Positions 11,721-23,348 are shown, numbered from the stretch's first letter. The stretch is 64,000 bases of DNA from Epinephelus fuscoguttatus (GCF_011397635.1 NC_064753.1:31520322-31584321); one strand, 5' to 3'. Notes: a model not told the origin generated them from the sequence alone. Numbers and translations are program-made.

Positions 11721-13459
11721 TACGTTGATCAGCACAGTCACCAGAACAAAAAAAATGTTGCCATTGTACACTTCTGCAAACTATGGATACATTATATATG
11801 TACATTTCATACCTATTACATTTGTAAAGTGATGTAGTTCAGATTACATGTGCATGAGTTGAGTTTCTCATGACTGCCAAACAGCAAACAGCAAACCACA
11901 GCTGAAGACGATACGTTGTGACATTTACAGCAGTATTTGTGGTAACAACCGCTGGGTATTTTAAGCCAAAACGTCATCTTGTCCTGACCCTAACCAAGTG
12001 GGGCTTTTTTGTGACTAAACCACACATTAACCAGAGCGTATTAGCATACATACATATTAGCTGCAGATAAAATGTACAAATGTAGCATATCAACGGTTTG
12101 CAATAACATACAGTGTCAGCATTTACTCTGGTAATTGAGTTGCATTGATCGTCTCTAAAAAATACCTTTTATTCATTGTTTCTATATAATATTGTGTCAT
12201 ATATCAAGCCAAGCACATAATCCAATAATGTGTGGAGGACATGGAGAGGTAAAACTATGTACACAACTGCAAAGTTTTAAGGTCGTGTATCAGGTGCAGT
12301 TTACCTTACAAATGTCTTATATAAATTGCTGAATTTTCTACGATAATAAAGTCATCGGTGCCAAAAAAAGAAAAGATAAAAGGGACATGTGAATGATAAG
12401 TAGTCTTTTATCCAAGATTTCCCAAAGTACGGACAGTGATTTTTCTTCTTGTGATGTGGTTACACGCTGTTCCTCTGACCTAACACTGTTGGAAGCACCT
12501 CGACGCTGTCAGTACCCGTGCAGAGACTCTGAGTTCAGGACCAAATGTCTTTCTCAGCTGACAACTAAATACTCGGGTCCTTCAATCATTTATGCTGTTC
12601 ACTGGGCTGGAGAGCAGGAAGGTATACACATCCAAGAAAACAAAGGGTAACAGGAACGGACATATTCAGACCAGAGCAAAACCAAACCAAATCCCATGTT
12701 CTCACTCTGGCTGCAGGCGCAGATACATTCAAGGAAACATCGCAGCTGTGAGACTGGAATCCCTTATCTGTTATCGGCGGTGAATTGGCTTCAGAATAAT
12801 GAGAGGTTCTTGAGCGGAAGAAATAACACTTGTGGGTGTGCAGTCTGTGGACAGCATATTGTTGAGGATTTAATGAAGACCCAGACAAATTGCATATGAA
12901 AGAGCCACAAAGCTTATTTCCTCAACATTGCATTCACATGTGCTTGATTACATTGAATATTAGTCTTATGAGGAGGCTGATGGTGAAAACAAATTATCAC
13001 TACAGAGAGCCAATTTAAATTCTGCAGCAATAAAACAAACTTGAATGTAAAGGGTAAGATGTAATGAAACTTGCCAAAAGTATAGGAAATTGAATTGAAA
13101 CATAAAGTTTAACTTTTTTTCATGTTTGTCTCTTATCAAACCTTATTAAACAGCACCTAAAATAAGTATTCACCTCCTACAAAAGCCCTTTTCAGACATG
13201 GACTATGTAACACTGCTGATTTCATTTGTCTGTTAAAGTGAAGGCTTTTGTCATTCAGATGGGCGTATTTTATTTTAAAGTTCTTTTTATTAAGACTCAG
13301 ACATGTCAGTAAATTTTAAGAAAGCTACATGCTCACAACACCTGGTGTGCAAGAGGGAGCATAGAGAGAGAAAGAACAGCAGTGAGTTTACTAGGATTTT
13401 AAAAAAGGCAGTACTCACTCTTAATCACCACTTATCACTATTACGACCCACTATAAGTT
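11721..13459. other. No gene; includes a fragment of a shared repeat near 11880-12060
   Basis: The stretch 11880-12060 (ttaagccaaaacgtcatctt, cctgaccctaaccaag) resembles 16080-16260 and 25020-25230, a dispersed fish repeat family. The remainder, including several short open frames at 12.4-12.9 kb, could not be assigned. Confidence 0.45.
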
Positions 13460-13741
13460 AGGGCCACAACGATAATTGAGTAATTGAATAGTTGTCGACT
13501 ATTAAATTAATTGCCAACTGATTTGGTAATTGATTAATCAGTGAGTAATTATTTAAGAAAAGAAAGTCAAGATTCTCTGATTCCAGCTGGTTTCTTTACT
13601 ACACTGTGACAGTAAAACGATTATCTTTGGGTTGTGGACAATGATGTCATCTTGGGCTTCGGGAAACACTGATCGACATGTTTACCATTGTCTCATGTCA
13701 ACTCATTAATTGACACTGAAAATAATTGTTAGTTTCAGCCA
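13460..13741 (-). repeat. Fish repeat of the agggctgaaactaacaattat family
   Basis: Read on the minus strand the segment opens with ggctgaaactaacaattatt, and the plus-strand left end is tagggccacaacgataattg. This head and the TTGATTAAT-rich start are typical of a short dispersed fish DNA element. No ORF. Confidence 0.5.
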
Positions 13742-14092
13742 TAGTAGGAGTATGTATAGGTGTATTCATCTGCAGAGACCCTGCCCTCCATCTGTATATT
13801 ATTTTCTTTTAATTTTTCTGTGTTAAGAGCCAACATCTGTACGTACGCTGTACATATCTCTCCTGCATTGGTTCTGGTAGCTAAGTGACGGCCTGTCAAT
13901 TTACAGTTACTACATGCATTGTGTCTATCCATTTTCACAGGAAATGCATAGTTTCCACGTGTTGAATGCATGCAGTCTCTTTTCAAAATAAACTCGTAAC
14001 TAAGAACTTGTTTGTAGGTTTGTAGGTTAAAGTCCTTAATGATGAATACATTTTATTTATAGGCGCCTTTCACGGCACTCAAGAGAGAGATA

Positions 14093-15487
14093 GAAAGAAT
14101 TAGAAAAAAACAACAACATTCGGCCACAGGGGGAGCCACAACGATCGGTCACATTTTAGCCATTTTGAAGCATTTTTCTGTTGTTATAGCGCCACCCAGT
14201 TGCCAATTAGAGTTACATTTCTCCAGTCACCTTGAGACGTCCTGTTCTACATATCTACCAAGTTTAGTAAAAATCAATATGGCTGTTAAGTCTAGGTAAG
14301 AAATTAGCTCTCTAGCGCCCCCATTTTGTTTGATGGGGTCAATAATGGAGGGGTCCCCTCAGATTATGTGTGGTCATATGCCTACAAAGCTGCGTTGTGA
14401 TCGGTGAAACCCTTGAGATGTTATACACCTTTATGTGATGAGCCACACCCTCCGCAATATTCATTGCCTTATAGAAGCTCAGTTTTAGTAAGTTTTCCAA
14501 CTTTTGCCAAGAGGGAACTTTAGATATTGGTCCCTAGATTATGTTCACTGAGTTTCATGCAGATCGGTCAAACTTCCTAGGAAGAGATCGATTTTAAGTG
14601 TTTTTCAAAAAATTCAAAATGGCGGAAAATCTATATAAGCGGAAGATATGGGTTCTTGAGGCAAATTTGTTCCTCATGAGGAGAGGCATCTCTGTGCAAA
14701 GTTTCATGTCTCTACAACATACAGGATATGCCCATTCAAAGTCTGCAATTTCAATCGGTTGCTATAGCGCCCCCCCTTTGACCAATTGCGCCACCCAGTT
14801 GCCAATTAAAGTTAAATTTCTCCAGTCACCTTGAGGTGTCCTGTTCTACATATCTACCAAGTTTAGGCCTAGATAAGAAATTAGTTCTTTAGCGCCCCCG
14901 TTTTGTTTGATCGGGTCAATAATGGAGGGGTCCCCTCAGATTAGGGGTCATATGCCTACAAAGTTACGTGGTGATGGGTGAAACCCTTGAGATGTTATAC
15001 ACCTTTATGTGATGAGCCACGCCCTCCGCAATATTCATTGCCTTATAGAAGCTCAGTTTTAGTAAGTTTTCCAACTTTTGCCAAGAGGGAACTTTAGATA
15101 TTGGTCCCTAGATTATGTTCACCGAGTTTCATGCAGATCGGTCAAACTTCCTAGGAACAGATCAATTTTAAGTGTTTTTCAAAAAATTCAAAATGGCAGA
15201 AAATCTATATAACCGGAAGATATGGGTTCCTCATGAGGAGAGGCATCTCTGTGCAAAGTGTCATGTCTCTACAACATACGGAGCATGAGATATGCCCATT
15301 CAAAGTTTGCAATTTCAATCGGTTGCTATAGCGCCCCCCTTTGGCCAATTGATGTAATATTGCTTCATTCACATCCTCCCATGACCCTCTACCACTGTGC
15401 CAAATTTCACATGGATTGACCAAGTCAGTGAGGAGAAAAACATGGAAAAGACACACAGACAGAATTTTCCTCATTATATAGTAAGAT
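14093..15487 (-). mobile_element. Helentron-like non-autonomous repeat, copy 1, with internal duplication
   Basis: On the minus strand it starts cttactatataatgagg, then ttctgtctgtgtgtc, and proceeds through the same order of blocks as the copy at 18172-18970. A segment of about 599 bp (14191-14789) is repeated directly after itself, with junctions at gcgcc microhomology. The actatataatga...tctgtctg head resembles non-autonomous Helitron2/Helentron elements of other animals; this class assignment is an inference. No Rep/helicase ORF is present. Confidence 0.6.
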
Positions 15488-17404
15488 AAGATAAATAATA
15501 AAATAATAGATCGGAGAGGTACAGAGGAGCTAGGTTGTGAGTGCCTTAAAAGGTGAGGAGTAAGATCTTGAATTCAGTGCGGTGTTAGGTTTAGGTAACA
15601 AAAGCACATGGTTAGGTTAAGAAAAATATCACGGTCTGGCTTAAAATAAAAACGTGTTATGAATGTCATGTATCACATACATGCATCATTAGCATAGTAG
15701 GCTACACATACTAGTACACCACATTGTTATTAAAATAATTCCACTGACTTTGCACAAGACATAAACAACGGTCTCGTGTGTGACAGTCTGGAGGTTGTTT
15801 GTACCATTCACCTATCCATCCCACCCGCCCTATACGGTAATTGCTTGAAGCGTCGAAAAATTCCGCCACCCGGTGCATCTCATACTGCCACTAAAGGTTG
15901 TCTCTGTGTGTCAGTATCGGTATGCCAGGGACCACCGACCAAGTGTCGGTTTTCACGAGTTGGGAGTGAGACCAGGTTGTGCGTGCATCCAAAAGAAAGC
16001 TATGACAATTGCGCACACAAACATGAAAACGCGAAGAGAAGGGAGTGACAGTGGATAGCGTCAGACCTGCAGCAGGCAGAAGACCTCTGTTAAAGATGAT
16101 ACATCATGACACTTTCAGCAGTGTTTATGGTGATAACCAGGTATTTTTAAGGCAACGTCAACACATAGCCGGGTGTATAAACCAAAACATTAACTTGTCC
16201 TGATCCTAACCAAGAGGTTTTATTGTGCCGAAACCTTTACCACACATTAACCACAGCATTTCATGAGTTGGGAGTGAGACTGAATGAGCGTGCATCCAAG
16301 AAGAAGCTATGAAAATCCTGCACACAAACACAAAAACGCTAATATAGAGAACGAGAGTGAATCTGGGGTTGAGTTTCACTTTTGCTTGCAAGACAGTTGA
16401 CAGGCAGTAACCGACAATTCCAGTATAGTATGCTTTAAAAACTGTCATGACGTCAAGGACGAAAACTGTTTTCTGCCCCAGTAGTCCATCTCTGCAGTTT
16501 CTGAGTGAGTCTGCTGTGTTGGATCTCTGTCTTCTCATCAACTTTGTATAATATCACCACTGAGTCTCAGGAGCCTGACCTCCTGTACCTGAGTCTGGTT
16601 CTTCTGTCTTCAACCTCTATTTAGCCCTGATTTTCCATCATCTGAGTCCAGCTCTTCCATTTTAAACCTGTCTCCTAGAAATTACATGTATACGTAGCAC
16701 TAAATTGTTTTCTCAATTACGTTGCGCTGACAAGTGCAATCACTGCCTGGTTTATGTTCAGAGACAATGCTTATGTGAGTGAATGATTTCTGCAGTTTAT
16801 GGTTTTGAAATGAGCACGCAGCAGCTTGAATCTGTATAATTGAATGAGGGGTGTTTGTGCCTCAGGTAAGAATACAGCCTATGCAGAGGGACTGTGTCGA
16901 ATGCCTGATTGATACCATTGTTTGCGGCTGCTACACTGTTGTATACTGATGGTTTGGTGTTTACCTGGTCATCATACAAGCATTCAGAGAGGACAGCATG
17001 AAATGATGTGTCTTTCTGCAAAAGTCTATGCCTTGTTGGCCGATAGGCGGTGACATCCATGTACAGTGTTTTGTATTTAGCATACTGCTCAAGCAAGATT
17101 AACTGAAGGCACAGCCGAGGCTCTGTACTGATTAAACCTTGTGTTATGTTGAGAATGGCTTTACATCCTCATTGTTTGGGGTCCCACAGACCTCGCTGCA
17201 GCAAAATGAATTATCTTTCTGACCAAAAAAAAAAAAAAAAGAATATGTAGGAAACTAGTGACAGTAGTGACAGGAAGTTACTGGGCTTGTGCATTTGATG
17301 AAGGAGACTACTCATGCTTGGCGTCAGTCAGACCCCAGAGAAGTCTAGCTCCTCTCCTCTCCTAATCCTATTAGACTAATTTAGGATCTTTGAGGGATTT
17401 GCTT
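15488..17404. other. No gene; contains fragments of the cacattaacc repeat family
   Basis: A fragment at about 16080-16260 matches 11880-12060, and a related internal direct repeat links 15950-16020 with 16265-16335 (gagttgggagtgagac, then gcgtgcatccaa). Other open frames lack any recognisable domain. Confidence 0.45.
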
Positions 17405-18160
17405 CATAGACAGTGCTGTCAACCCCAATCACAGCTGTGCAACATATGAAAATCCACTGCATTAAATCATGCTTTACCCCGTCACATTACCACACTGCTG
17501 TCATCACTACACTGGCTACCTGTAGTTTAGAATTGATTTTAAAGTTATTTTATGTGTTTATATAGCTTTAAATGACCTTACTCCTTCATACATCAGACAT
17601 TTCCTATCATTTAATGTTTCAGCCGGATCACCAAGGTCCTTCACTACTTTATTTTTAAATGTTCTTCATTTAAAACGTAACTTAAAATCATAGCTGAGAG
17701 ATGGTCAACTCTGTGACCACCTGCTCTAAAACTGTCATGTATACTATATTTGTATTTTACTGTATTTAATTAGGTATTTTATGCAATGTATACTTTAATG
17801 ATTGTAGTGCTCATGTCACCTGCCCCAGAGACTACGGTTGAAAATTAGCCAACCTGGCTAAACCGGCATATTTACAGTAATGTTTATTAATATGCATTGT
17901 CTCTGTATTTTAAACCAATAAACTAAAGCAAACTAAACTAAAGTGTCCAATAAAAGTACTTTCTGTTTTTACGCCTCTAAACTGTGGAATTCGCCTCCTC
18001 TGGATATTAGAATGGTGAGCTCTTTCTGTATTTTCGAACGTAAATTAAAGACCTATCTTTTTAATCTGGCATTTAATGTGGAATTACATTACAGTCCTGG
18101 TTTTTTAAGTTTTAACCATTGGTGTTTACCTTCTTTTATCTCTCCTGTTCATTTTTATCT
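17405..18160 (+). mobile_element. Broken LINE remnant (non-LTR retrotransposon C-terminal region)
   Basis: Around 17500-17630 the translation shows an HWLPV-like block (tggctacctgtag), then a degraded frame (IALNDLTPSYI...) typical of the C-terminal end of fish CR1/L2/Rex1-type reverse transcriptase proteins. At 17943-18080 a frame reads KLWNSPPLDIR and KLKTYLFNLAF, the usual next block. Between them (about 17680-17941) lies sequence ending in an aaactaaagc-rich tail, apparently another 3' end inserted or rearranged. All parts are decayed and cannot make a functional protein. Confidence 0.65.
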
Positions 18161-18171
18161 TACTATATATC

Positions 18172-18970
18172 TTATCTTACTATATAATGACGAAAGCTCT
18201 GTCTGTGGGTTGACGTGGTCAATCCATGTGAAATTTGGCACAGTGGTAGAGGGTCATGGGAGGATGCGAATGAAGCAATATTACATCAATTGGCCAAAGG
18301 GGGGCGCTATAGCAACCGATTGAAATTGCAATCTTTGAATGGGCATATCCTGCATGTCGTAGAGACATGAAACTTTGCACAGAGATGCCTCTCCTCATGA
18401 GGAACAAATTTGCCTCAAGAACCCATAACTTCCGCTTATATAGATTTTCCGCCATTTTGAATTTTTTGAAAAACACTTAAAATCGATCTCTTCCTAGGAA
18501 GTTTGACCGATCTGCATGAAACTCAGTGAACATAATCTAGGGATCAATATCTAAAGTTCCCTCTTGGCAAAAGTTAGTAAACTTACTAAAACTGAGCTTC
18601 TATAAGGCAATGAATATTGCGGAGGGCGTGGCTCATCACATAAAGGTGTATAACATCTCAAGGGTTTCACCGATCACAACGCAGCTTTGTAGGCATATGA
18701 CCACACATAATCTGAGGGGACCCCTCCATTATTGACCCCATCAAACAAAATGGGGGCGCTAGAGAGCTAATTTCTTACCTAGACCTAACAGCCATATTGA
18801 TTTTTACTAAACTTGGTAGATATGTAGAACAGGACGCCTCAAGGTGACTGGAGAAATGTAACTCTAATTGGCAACTGGGTGGTGCAGAAAAATGTTTAAA
18901 AATGGCTAAAATGTGACCGATCGCTGTGGCTCCCCCTGTGGCCAAATGTTTTTTTTTTTCCTTCTAATTT
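18172..18970 (+). mobile_element. Helentron-like non-autonomous repeat, copy 2
   Basis: This single-unit copy begins tcttactatataatgacg, continues gctctgtctgtgggttgacg and ends in a T-rich stretch after gctccccctgtggcc. It aligns in inverted orientation with 14093-15487, including the agcgccccc and gatctgcatgaaactcag blocks, but lacks the 599-bp duplication. The two copies differ by scattered substitutions, so neither is a recent local duplicate. Confidence 0.65.
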
Positions 18971-19014
18971 TTGGCATGACTAAGTCATGGTATGTTATGC
19001 TGTACATAATCACA

Positions 19015-19345
19015 GAAACTGTCAGTGTATCATTCTGTCAGTCAGTCATTCTGTCTGTCCCACATTTTTCTACTCACTGACGTGGTCAATCTATGTGAAA
19101 CCGCACGTAGGCATTGAGGACTGGCATAGGTAGAAGCTGGCAAAGCTACCAATGGGTATGGACTAATTCTGTTTTATTTATTTATTTACTCTCTTTTTAT
19201 TCTATGGAGTTTTAATCATCTTTTCTGTTAGTTTATTCGGTTTTGGTTGGTTTGCTTTTTTAATATATTATTGTCTTGTGTCTGTGTCATTCCAATTTTG
19301 CCATGTAAGGCACTTTGGGCTGCATGTTTATATGAAAGGTGAGAG
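19015..19345 (+). repeat. Repeat fragments: Helentron-like head piece, then a LINE-type 3' tail
   Basis: The piece at 19030-19105 (ctgtctgtcccacatttttc, ctcactgacgtggtcaat) repeats the head of the element at 18172. At 19305-19340 taaggcactttgggctgc and atatgaaaggtg resemble LINE 3' ends common in fish. No coding potential. Confidence 0.45.
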
Positions 19346-19872
19346 ATTTGAAACAGACTTCTGAAACATGTCAGTTCAAAATCATGTTGATAACTAAATT
19401 TCAGAAAAAAAAGGAACAGCGGTAAAGTATCAAGCTTATAAAACAATCCTGGGTATGTTTCTTTGAGCGGTTAAAGAGAGCTTCAACACCCCACACAGAT
19501 GATTCAGGTTAATAAAGTAGTTGCTGCTGTTGTGTCTTATACCAACATTTAATACTGGCTCGTTTAAAACTAGCCACAGATCCTTCAAGTAGCTTCAGTT
19601 GCATAACCTTAAAGAGAAATTTCGGTTTATTTCAACCTGTCTCCTATCGTCTTAAATTTGTTTCAAGTAACTAGTGACATAAAAATAATAGTTAGCATGT
19701 TAGCTGTTAGTCTAGATACAGCTGGGGCGCATAGGACCTAGACTTAAGACTTTCCTCTTTGATAAAGCTTATAGTTAGGGCTGGCTCAGGCTTGCCTTGT
19801 ACCAGCTCCTAGTTAGGCTGACTTAGGCCTAGTCTGCCGGAGGACCCCCATAATACACCGGGAACCTTCTCT

Positions 19873-19921
<49 letters not shown>
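19873..19921. repeat. Microsatellite (CT)n
   Basis: About 24 uninterrupted CT units lie inside the LINE 3' UTR. They account for the Arg-Glu-rich open frame on the minus strand. Confidence 0.95.
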
Positions 19922-19924
<3 letters not shown>

Positions 19925-20270
19925 TCCTATTACTGCATCTTGCTAACTCGGCCATTCTGGATGTCACTAACTCGGCTTCTTCTCCGGAGCCTTTGTGCTC
20001 CACTGTCTCTCAGATTAACTCATATCGCAGCGGTGCCTGGACAGCGTGACGTGTGTGGTTGTGCTGCTGCCGTGGTCCCGCCAGATGCCTCCTGCTGCTG
20101 CTGTCATCATTAGTCATACTTCTAATGTTTTTATACACATATGATTATTGTCACATATGTATACTGCCAGATATTAATATATACTTTCAACATATTGTAC
20201 CATAGTAGCCAGAACTATAATTATAATATTATTACTTTCATTAATGTTGTTGTAAGCTACTGTCATTACC

Positions 20271-20272
<2 letters not shown>

Positions 20273-20309
<37 letters not shown>
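20273..20309. repeat. Microsatellite (TC)n
   Basis: A run of TC units in the same LINE 3' UTR, producing a meaningless Leu-Ser repeat on translation. Confidence 0.93.
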
Positions 20310-20312
<3 letters not shown>

Positions 20313-20580
20313 CTGTCTCATTGTGTCATACGGATTACTGTTAATTTATTATGCTGATCTGTTCTGTATGATGTCTATTGCACGTCTGTCCGTCCTGGAA
20401 GAGGGATCCCTCCTCAGTTGCTCTTCCTGAGGTTTCTACCATTTTTTTCCCTGTTAAAGGGAGTTTTTTGGGGGAGTTTTTCCTTATCCACTGCGAGGGT
20501 CCAAAGGACAGAGGGATGTCGTATGCTGTAAAGCCCTGTGAGGCAAATTGTGATTTGTGATATTGGGCTTTACAAATAAA

Positions 20581-20582
20581 AC

Positions 20583-20646
<64 letters not shown>
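20581..20646. repeat. Tetranucleotide repeat (GATT)n at a LINE 3' terminus
   Basis: About 15 GATT units with one ATTT variant form the 3' tail of the LINE copy and end at the atag target duplication. Confidence 0.95.
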
Positions 20647-20953
20647 AGTAGCGTCAGACCTGTTAAAACGTAAGTGAACCGGCATACTTCAAGTGCAAAG
20701 TTGGTCCACTAAACAAGCTTTTTTTCCACAAAGACCGCCTCATATCGTTAGATAAATGTCAGAAAACATATAGAAAACAACATGTAAACGTGTTGTCTTA
20801 CCTTACCGATGTGCTGCCATGTTTGTTTACCATTTAGCTCTGCTTTCCAAAGTGCCTGAAATCTCGCGAGAACAAGCAGCAACAGCTGGAAGGCAGAACC
20901 GGACAGTAACCTGAAAAGTTCATTCATTTATTTTATGAAAGATTTATAGAGAA

Positions 20954-21081
20954 ATGGCTGACTTTTTGCCAGACTTCGACTTTGTGGAGGAGGAATTTGA
21001 TTTTGCAGAGTTTGACGGCCGCCCTTATTTATTTGAGCCAGAATACACTGACGAAGAGCTTCGTGAAATTGAAGAACAGAG

Positions 21082-21127
<46 letters not shown>

Positions 21128-21377
21128 GCAACAGGTAGAGGACGAGAAGGGAGGAATGGCTGCTGCAAGGCTGCGTAGCTCTGGAGATTGGTGGTGTACC
21201 TGTGAATGCTGTGCCCCAGTGCCCACAGAAGAGGAATGCCTCTGTTGCAAGGAATGGGACCGGTTGCAGCCTTACTTTCAAGGTCTGGATGTGACCAAGG
21301 ATGAGACACCTCCACCTGGAGTAGTATCCAGCTGGGCTTTATCTAGAGCTCGCAAGATTTCAGGCACGGTATGAGAT
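20954..21377 (+). pseudogene. Element-borne ORF: acidic N-terminus plus P2X7-tail-like zinc module, frame broken at a GA repeat
   Basis: The first frame (20954-21178) starts MADFLPDFDF, continues through an acidic stretch with GRPYLFEPEYTDEELREIEE, and enters an Arg-Glu repeat encoded by (GA)n. The continuation lies in another frame, from about 21120 to the TGA at 21375. It reads SGDWWCTCECC, then PTEEECLCCKEWD and LQPYFQGLDVT. The spacing W-C-x-C-x-C-C...E-C-x-C-C resembles the zinc-binding intracellular tail of P2X7 receptors; the channel domain is absent. The reading-frame change coincides with the GA run, so slippage is the likely cause. After GLDVT the sequence looks truncated. Whether any protein is made is unknown. 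Resemblance to P2X7 is from memory of the motif. Confidence 0.6.
21085..21125. repeat. Microsatellite (GA)n within the element ORF
   Basis: About 20 GA units encode alternating Arg-Glu. A change of one unit shifts the downstream frame by two bases, which explains why the N-terminal and Cys-rich halves lie in different frames. Confidence 0.95.
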
Positions 21378-21726
21378 CGCTGCTTGTTCTTGCAATATTT
21401 CGGCTGCGCTTTGGAAAGCAGAGCTAAATGGTACCACACCGGTAATTTAAGACAACACGTTTACATGTTGTTTTCTATATGTTCTCTGACATTTATCCTA
21501 ACGATATGAGGCGGTCTTTGTGGAAAAAAAGCTTGTTTAGTGGTCTAACTTTGCACTTGAAGGTTGCCCGCTCACTTATGTTTTAACAGGTCTGACGCTA
21601 CTATGCGCCCCGGCTGTATCTAGGCTAACGGCTAACATGCTAACTATTATTTTTATGTCACTAGTCACTTGAAACAAATTTAGGACGATAGGAGACAGGT
21701 TGAAATAAACCGAAATTTCCCTTTAA

Positions 21727-22313
21727 CCATACATTACCATGCTACAAGTGCCATGCATAAATATTAATATTATATAATAAATAAATAAATAAATGAAACT
21801 TTGCAGAATCATCCTCCATTGTTATGTTGGTGAAAGTCAGAGAAAAGCTAATCCACTTCACACCTGTGACAGTAATACTCAACAGTGCTCAAGTTGCGTA
21901 ATTCACAGTGATCAAGGACAAGATTTCCTAGAGAAAGCTTTGAGTGTTTTATGTGAGAATCTTGTGAAATACCTGAGAAACAATTCTCCCTTTTAAAATG
22001 CTGAAATGGGTGGGAGGGAAAGGTGAGATATTTTGACGTAAATCATTCTTTACTCTGCTTTAGCTTTTTAATGAGTGGATTGTGTTATTTATTAGTCATC
22101 CAAATACATAGAAAATCACGCTAACCATTGAATGCAGTGCAGTCTCAGAGCCCTTTCACTATCAGTGTGACGACAGTAAGCTTCTGTGGACAATGGCCAA
22201 CATTTCAGGGGTTCCGGTGTAGCCTGCAGATCTGCGGGCCATAACTTCCTCCTCTATGTGCCAGACATTTCGTCTTATCTCTGTAAACAGACATCTGTAT
22301 ACACTGACTGTAT
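21727..22313. other. No gene recognised
   Basis: Unassigned DNA with a short AAAT repeat at about 21777-21795. The open frames at 21793-21996 and on the minus strand at 22205-22414 have no recognisable domain. Confidence 0.45.
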
Positions 22314-22790
22314 ATAATGGATGTAGCTACTGTGACATCACCAATTGGTTTGCTGACTCCTATTTTGAAGCCTCGAGTTCTGCATTTTGGACTTTTTGAG
22401 CCAGAGGTGACCATATTTGGACGAGAGGCTGGAGATGTGGAGAATTGGGGGATGGATCTGTCTCACAGACTGTGGTGATGCCTCGCAGACAGCCTGTCAT
22501 TCAAACCACCCTTATGTGTAACTTTAGGCCTTTATAAAATGTAAAGCAGTGAGTTATATAAAGTTCACTCCCCCGCACAGTTGTCATGAATTGAAAATAG
22601 CTATAGAGGCCAAAGCTGTATCTTGTACCAGGCTGTAAACATGTTTATTTCTGCTGTTAAGTTGGGCGTTTTAATATAGAGGTCCATGGGGACTGGCCCC
22701 AAGTGGCCATTCACATAGCTGCAGTTTTTGGCACTTCGGCTTTGGCTTCATTTTTCAGGAGGTTGCTGCTTGTCTACATATGGATGCAAA
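22314..22790. mobile_element. Probable fish MITE (gactgtatataatggatg family)
   Basis: The left end gactgtatataatggatg is followed by atttggacgagaggctgg and, near the right end, ggttgctgcttgtctacata, blocks that recur in this order in fish MITEs. The head resembles that of 5787-6498. No ORF. Confidence 0.45.
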
Positions 22791-23287
22791 TACAATTTAA
22801 AATAAAAAGCTATAAAACTAAAACGTCATCAAATGATAACTGATGCTTCCAAGACTGCATTTCGGTCAATGTGTTCCACCTCCTTGTGGGACTGTTTACC
22901 TGCAGGCAACTAAAGCTTGCTTAAACACGTTTGGTCAATACTACTCGGACTACAAACAGAAATCAGAACACTTCTGATACCAAAATCCTGTCTCCAGATT
23001 CTGTTTTTACACAGTGCAAATGGGGATGTTGAAACCCCCCCAAAATGAAACAAAAAGGCATGGTATTATCAGCGTTGGCAATTGCTTTCATGCCACAGCG
23101 CAGTTCCTTTACATTTAATTTAAGTCATGGTAAAACAAAAGAAAATGTATTTTTGGGAGTGAAGAGGATGAACCTCATTAAGGGGCTTTTTGCTTTTACC
23201 TTCAGTGAAGATGACAGGCGGAAGTCTTCCCTGTGGCAAGACCTCAGGCGTGGTGAGACAAGCAGCTGAGAGCATAGACACACACTA

Positions 23288-23348
<61 letters not shown>

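Larger units (their letters stand above)
19735..20648 (+). mobile_element. 5'-truncated LINE 3' end inserted in the left arm of the TTAA element
   Basis: The insertion opens with a frame reading GPRLKTFLFDKAYS and a stop, as at the C-terminus of some fish non-LTR retrotransposons. A long 3' UTR follows, with gagggatccctcctcagttg, then ccctgttaaagggag and ttgtgatattgggcttta, ending in a GATT repeat. The target tetranucleotide atag appears on both sides (19731-19734 and 20645-20648), and the uninterrupted target survives in the opposite arm, so the insertion boundaries are secure. Related tails are at 37197-37329 and 61592-61870. Confidence 0.75.
19613..21722 (+). mobile_element. TTAA-flanked long-TIR element carrying a P2X7-tail-like ORF
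   Basis: The element starts AGAGAAATTTCGG after TTAA (19609-19612) and ends CCGAAATTTCCCT before TTAA (21723-21726). The inverted arms can be followed for about 350 bp (left 19613-19734 plus 20649-20880; right 21722 back to about 21375). The left arm is interrupted by a LINE tail (19735-20648); without it the element is about 1.2 kb. TTAA duplication points to piggyBac or Kolobok superfamilies, and I favour Kolobok because the ends begin AGRG rather than CCCT. No transposase is encoded. The only ORF sits exactly between the arms and encodes an acidic N-terminus and a Cys-rich module. A related palindrome lies at 57145-58121. Confidence 0.75.

Noticed and set aside
14598..14834. 78-codon frame matching one at 18219-18476
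   Set aside because: The identity reflects two copies of a noncoding Helentron-like repeat, not a conserved protein; the frame is open by chance.
19809..21281. Several Arg-Glu or Leu-Ser repeat frames
   Set aside because: They arise from CT/GA microsatellites read in alternate frames; only the plus-strand frame at 20954 and its Cys-rich continuation carry family signal.
23288..23345. CRISPR-like or satellite array
   Set aside because: It is a simple dinucleotide run; no spaced repeats exist anywhere in the window.
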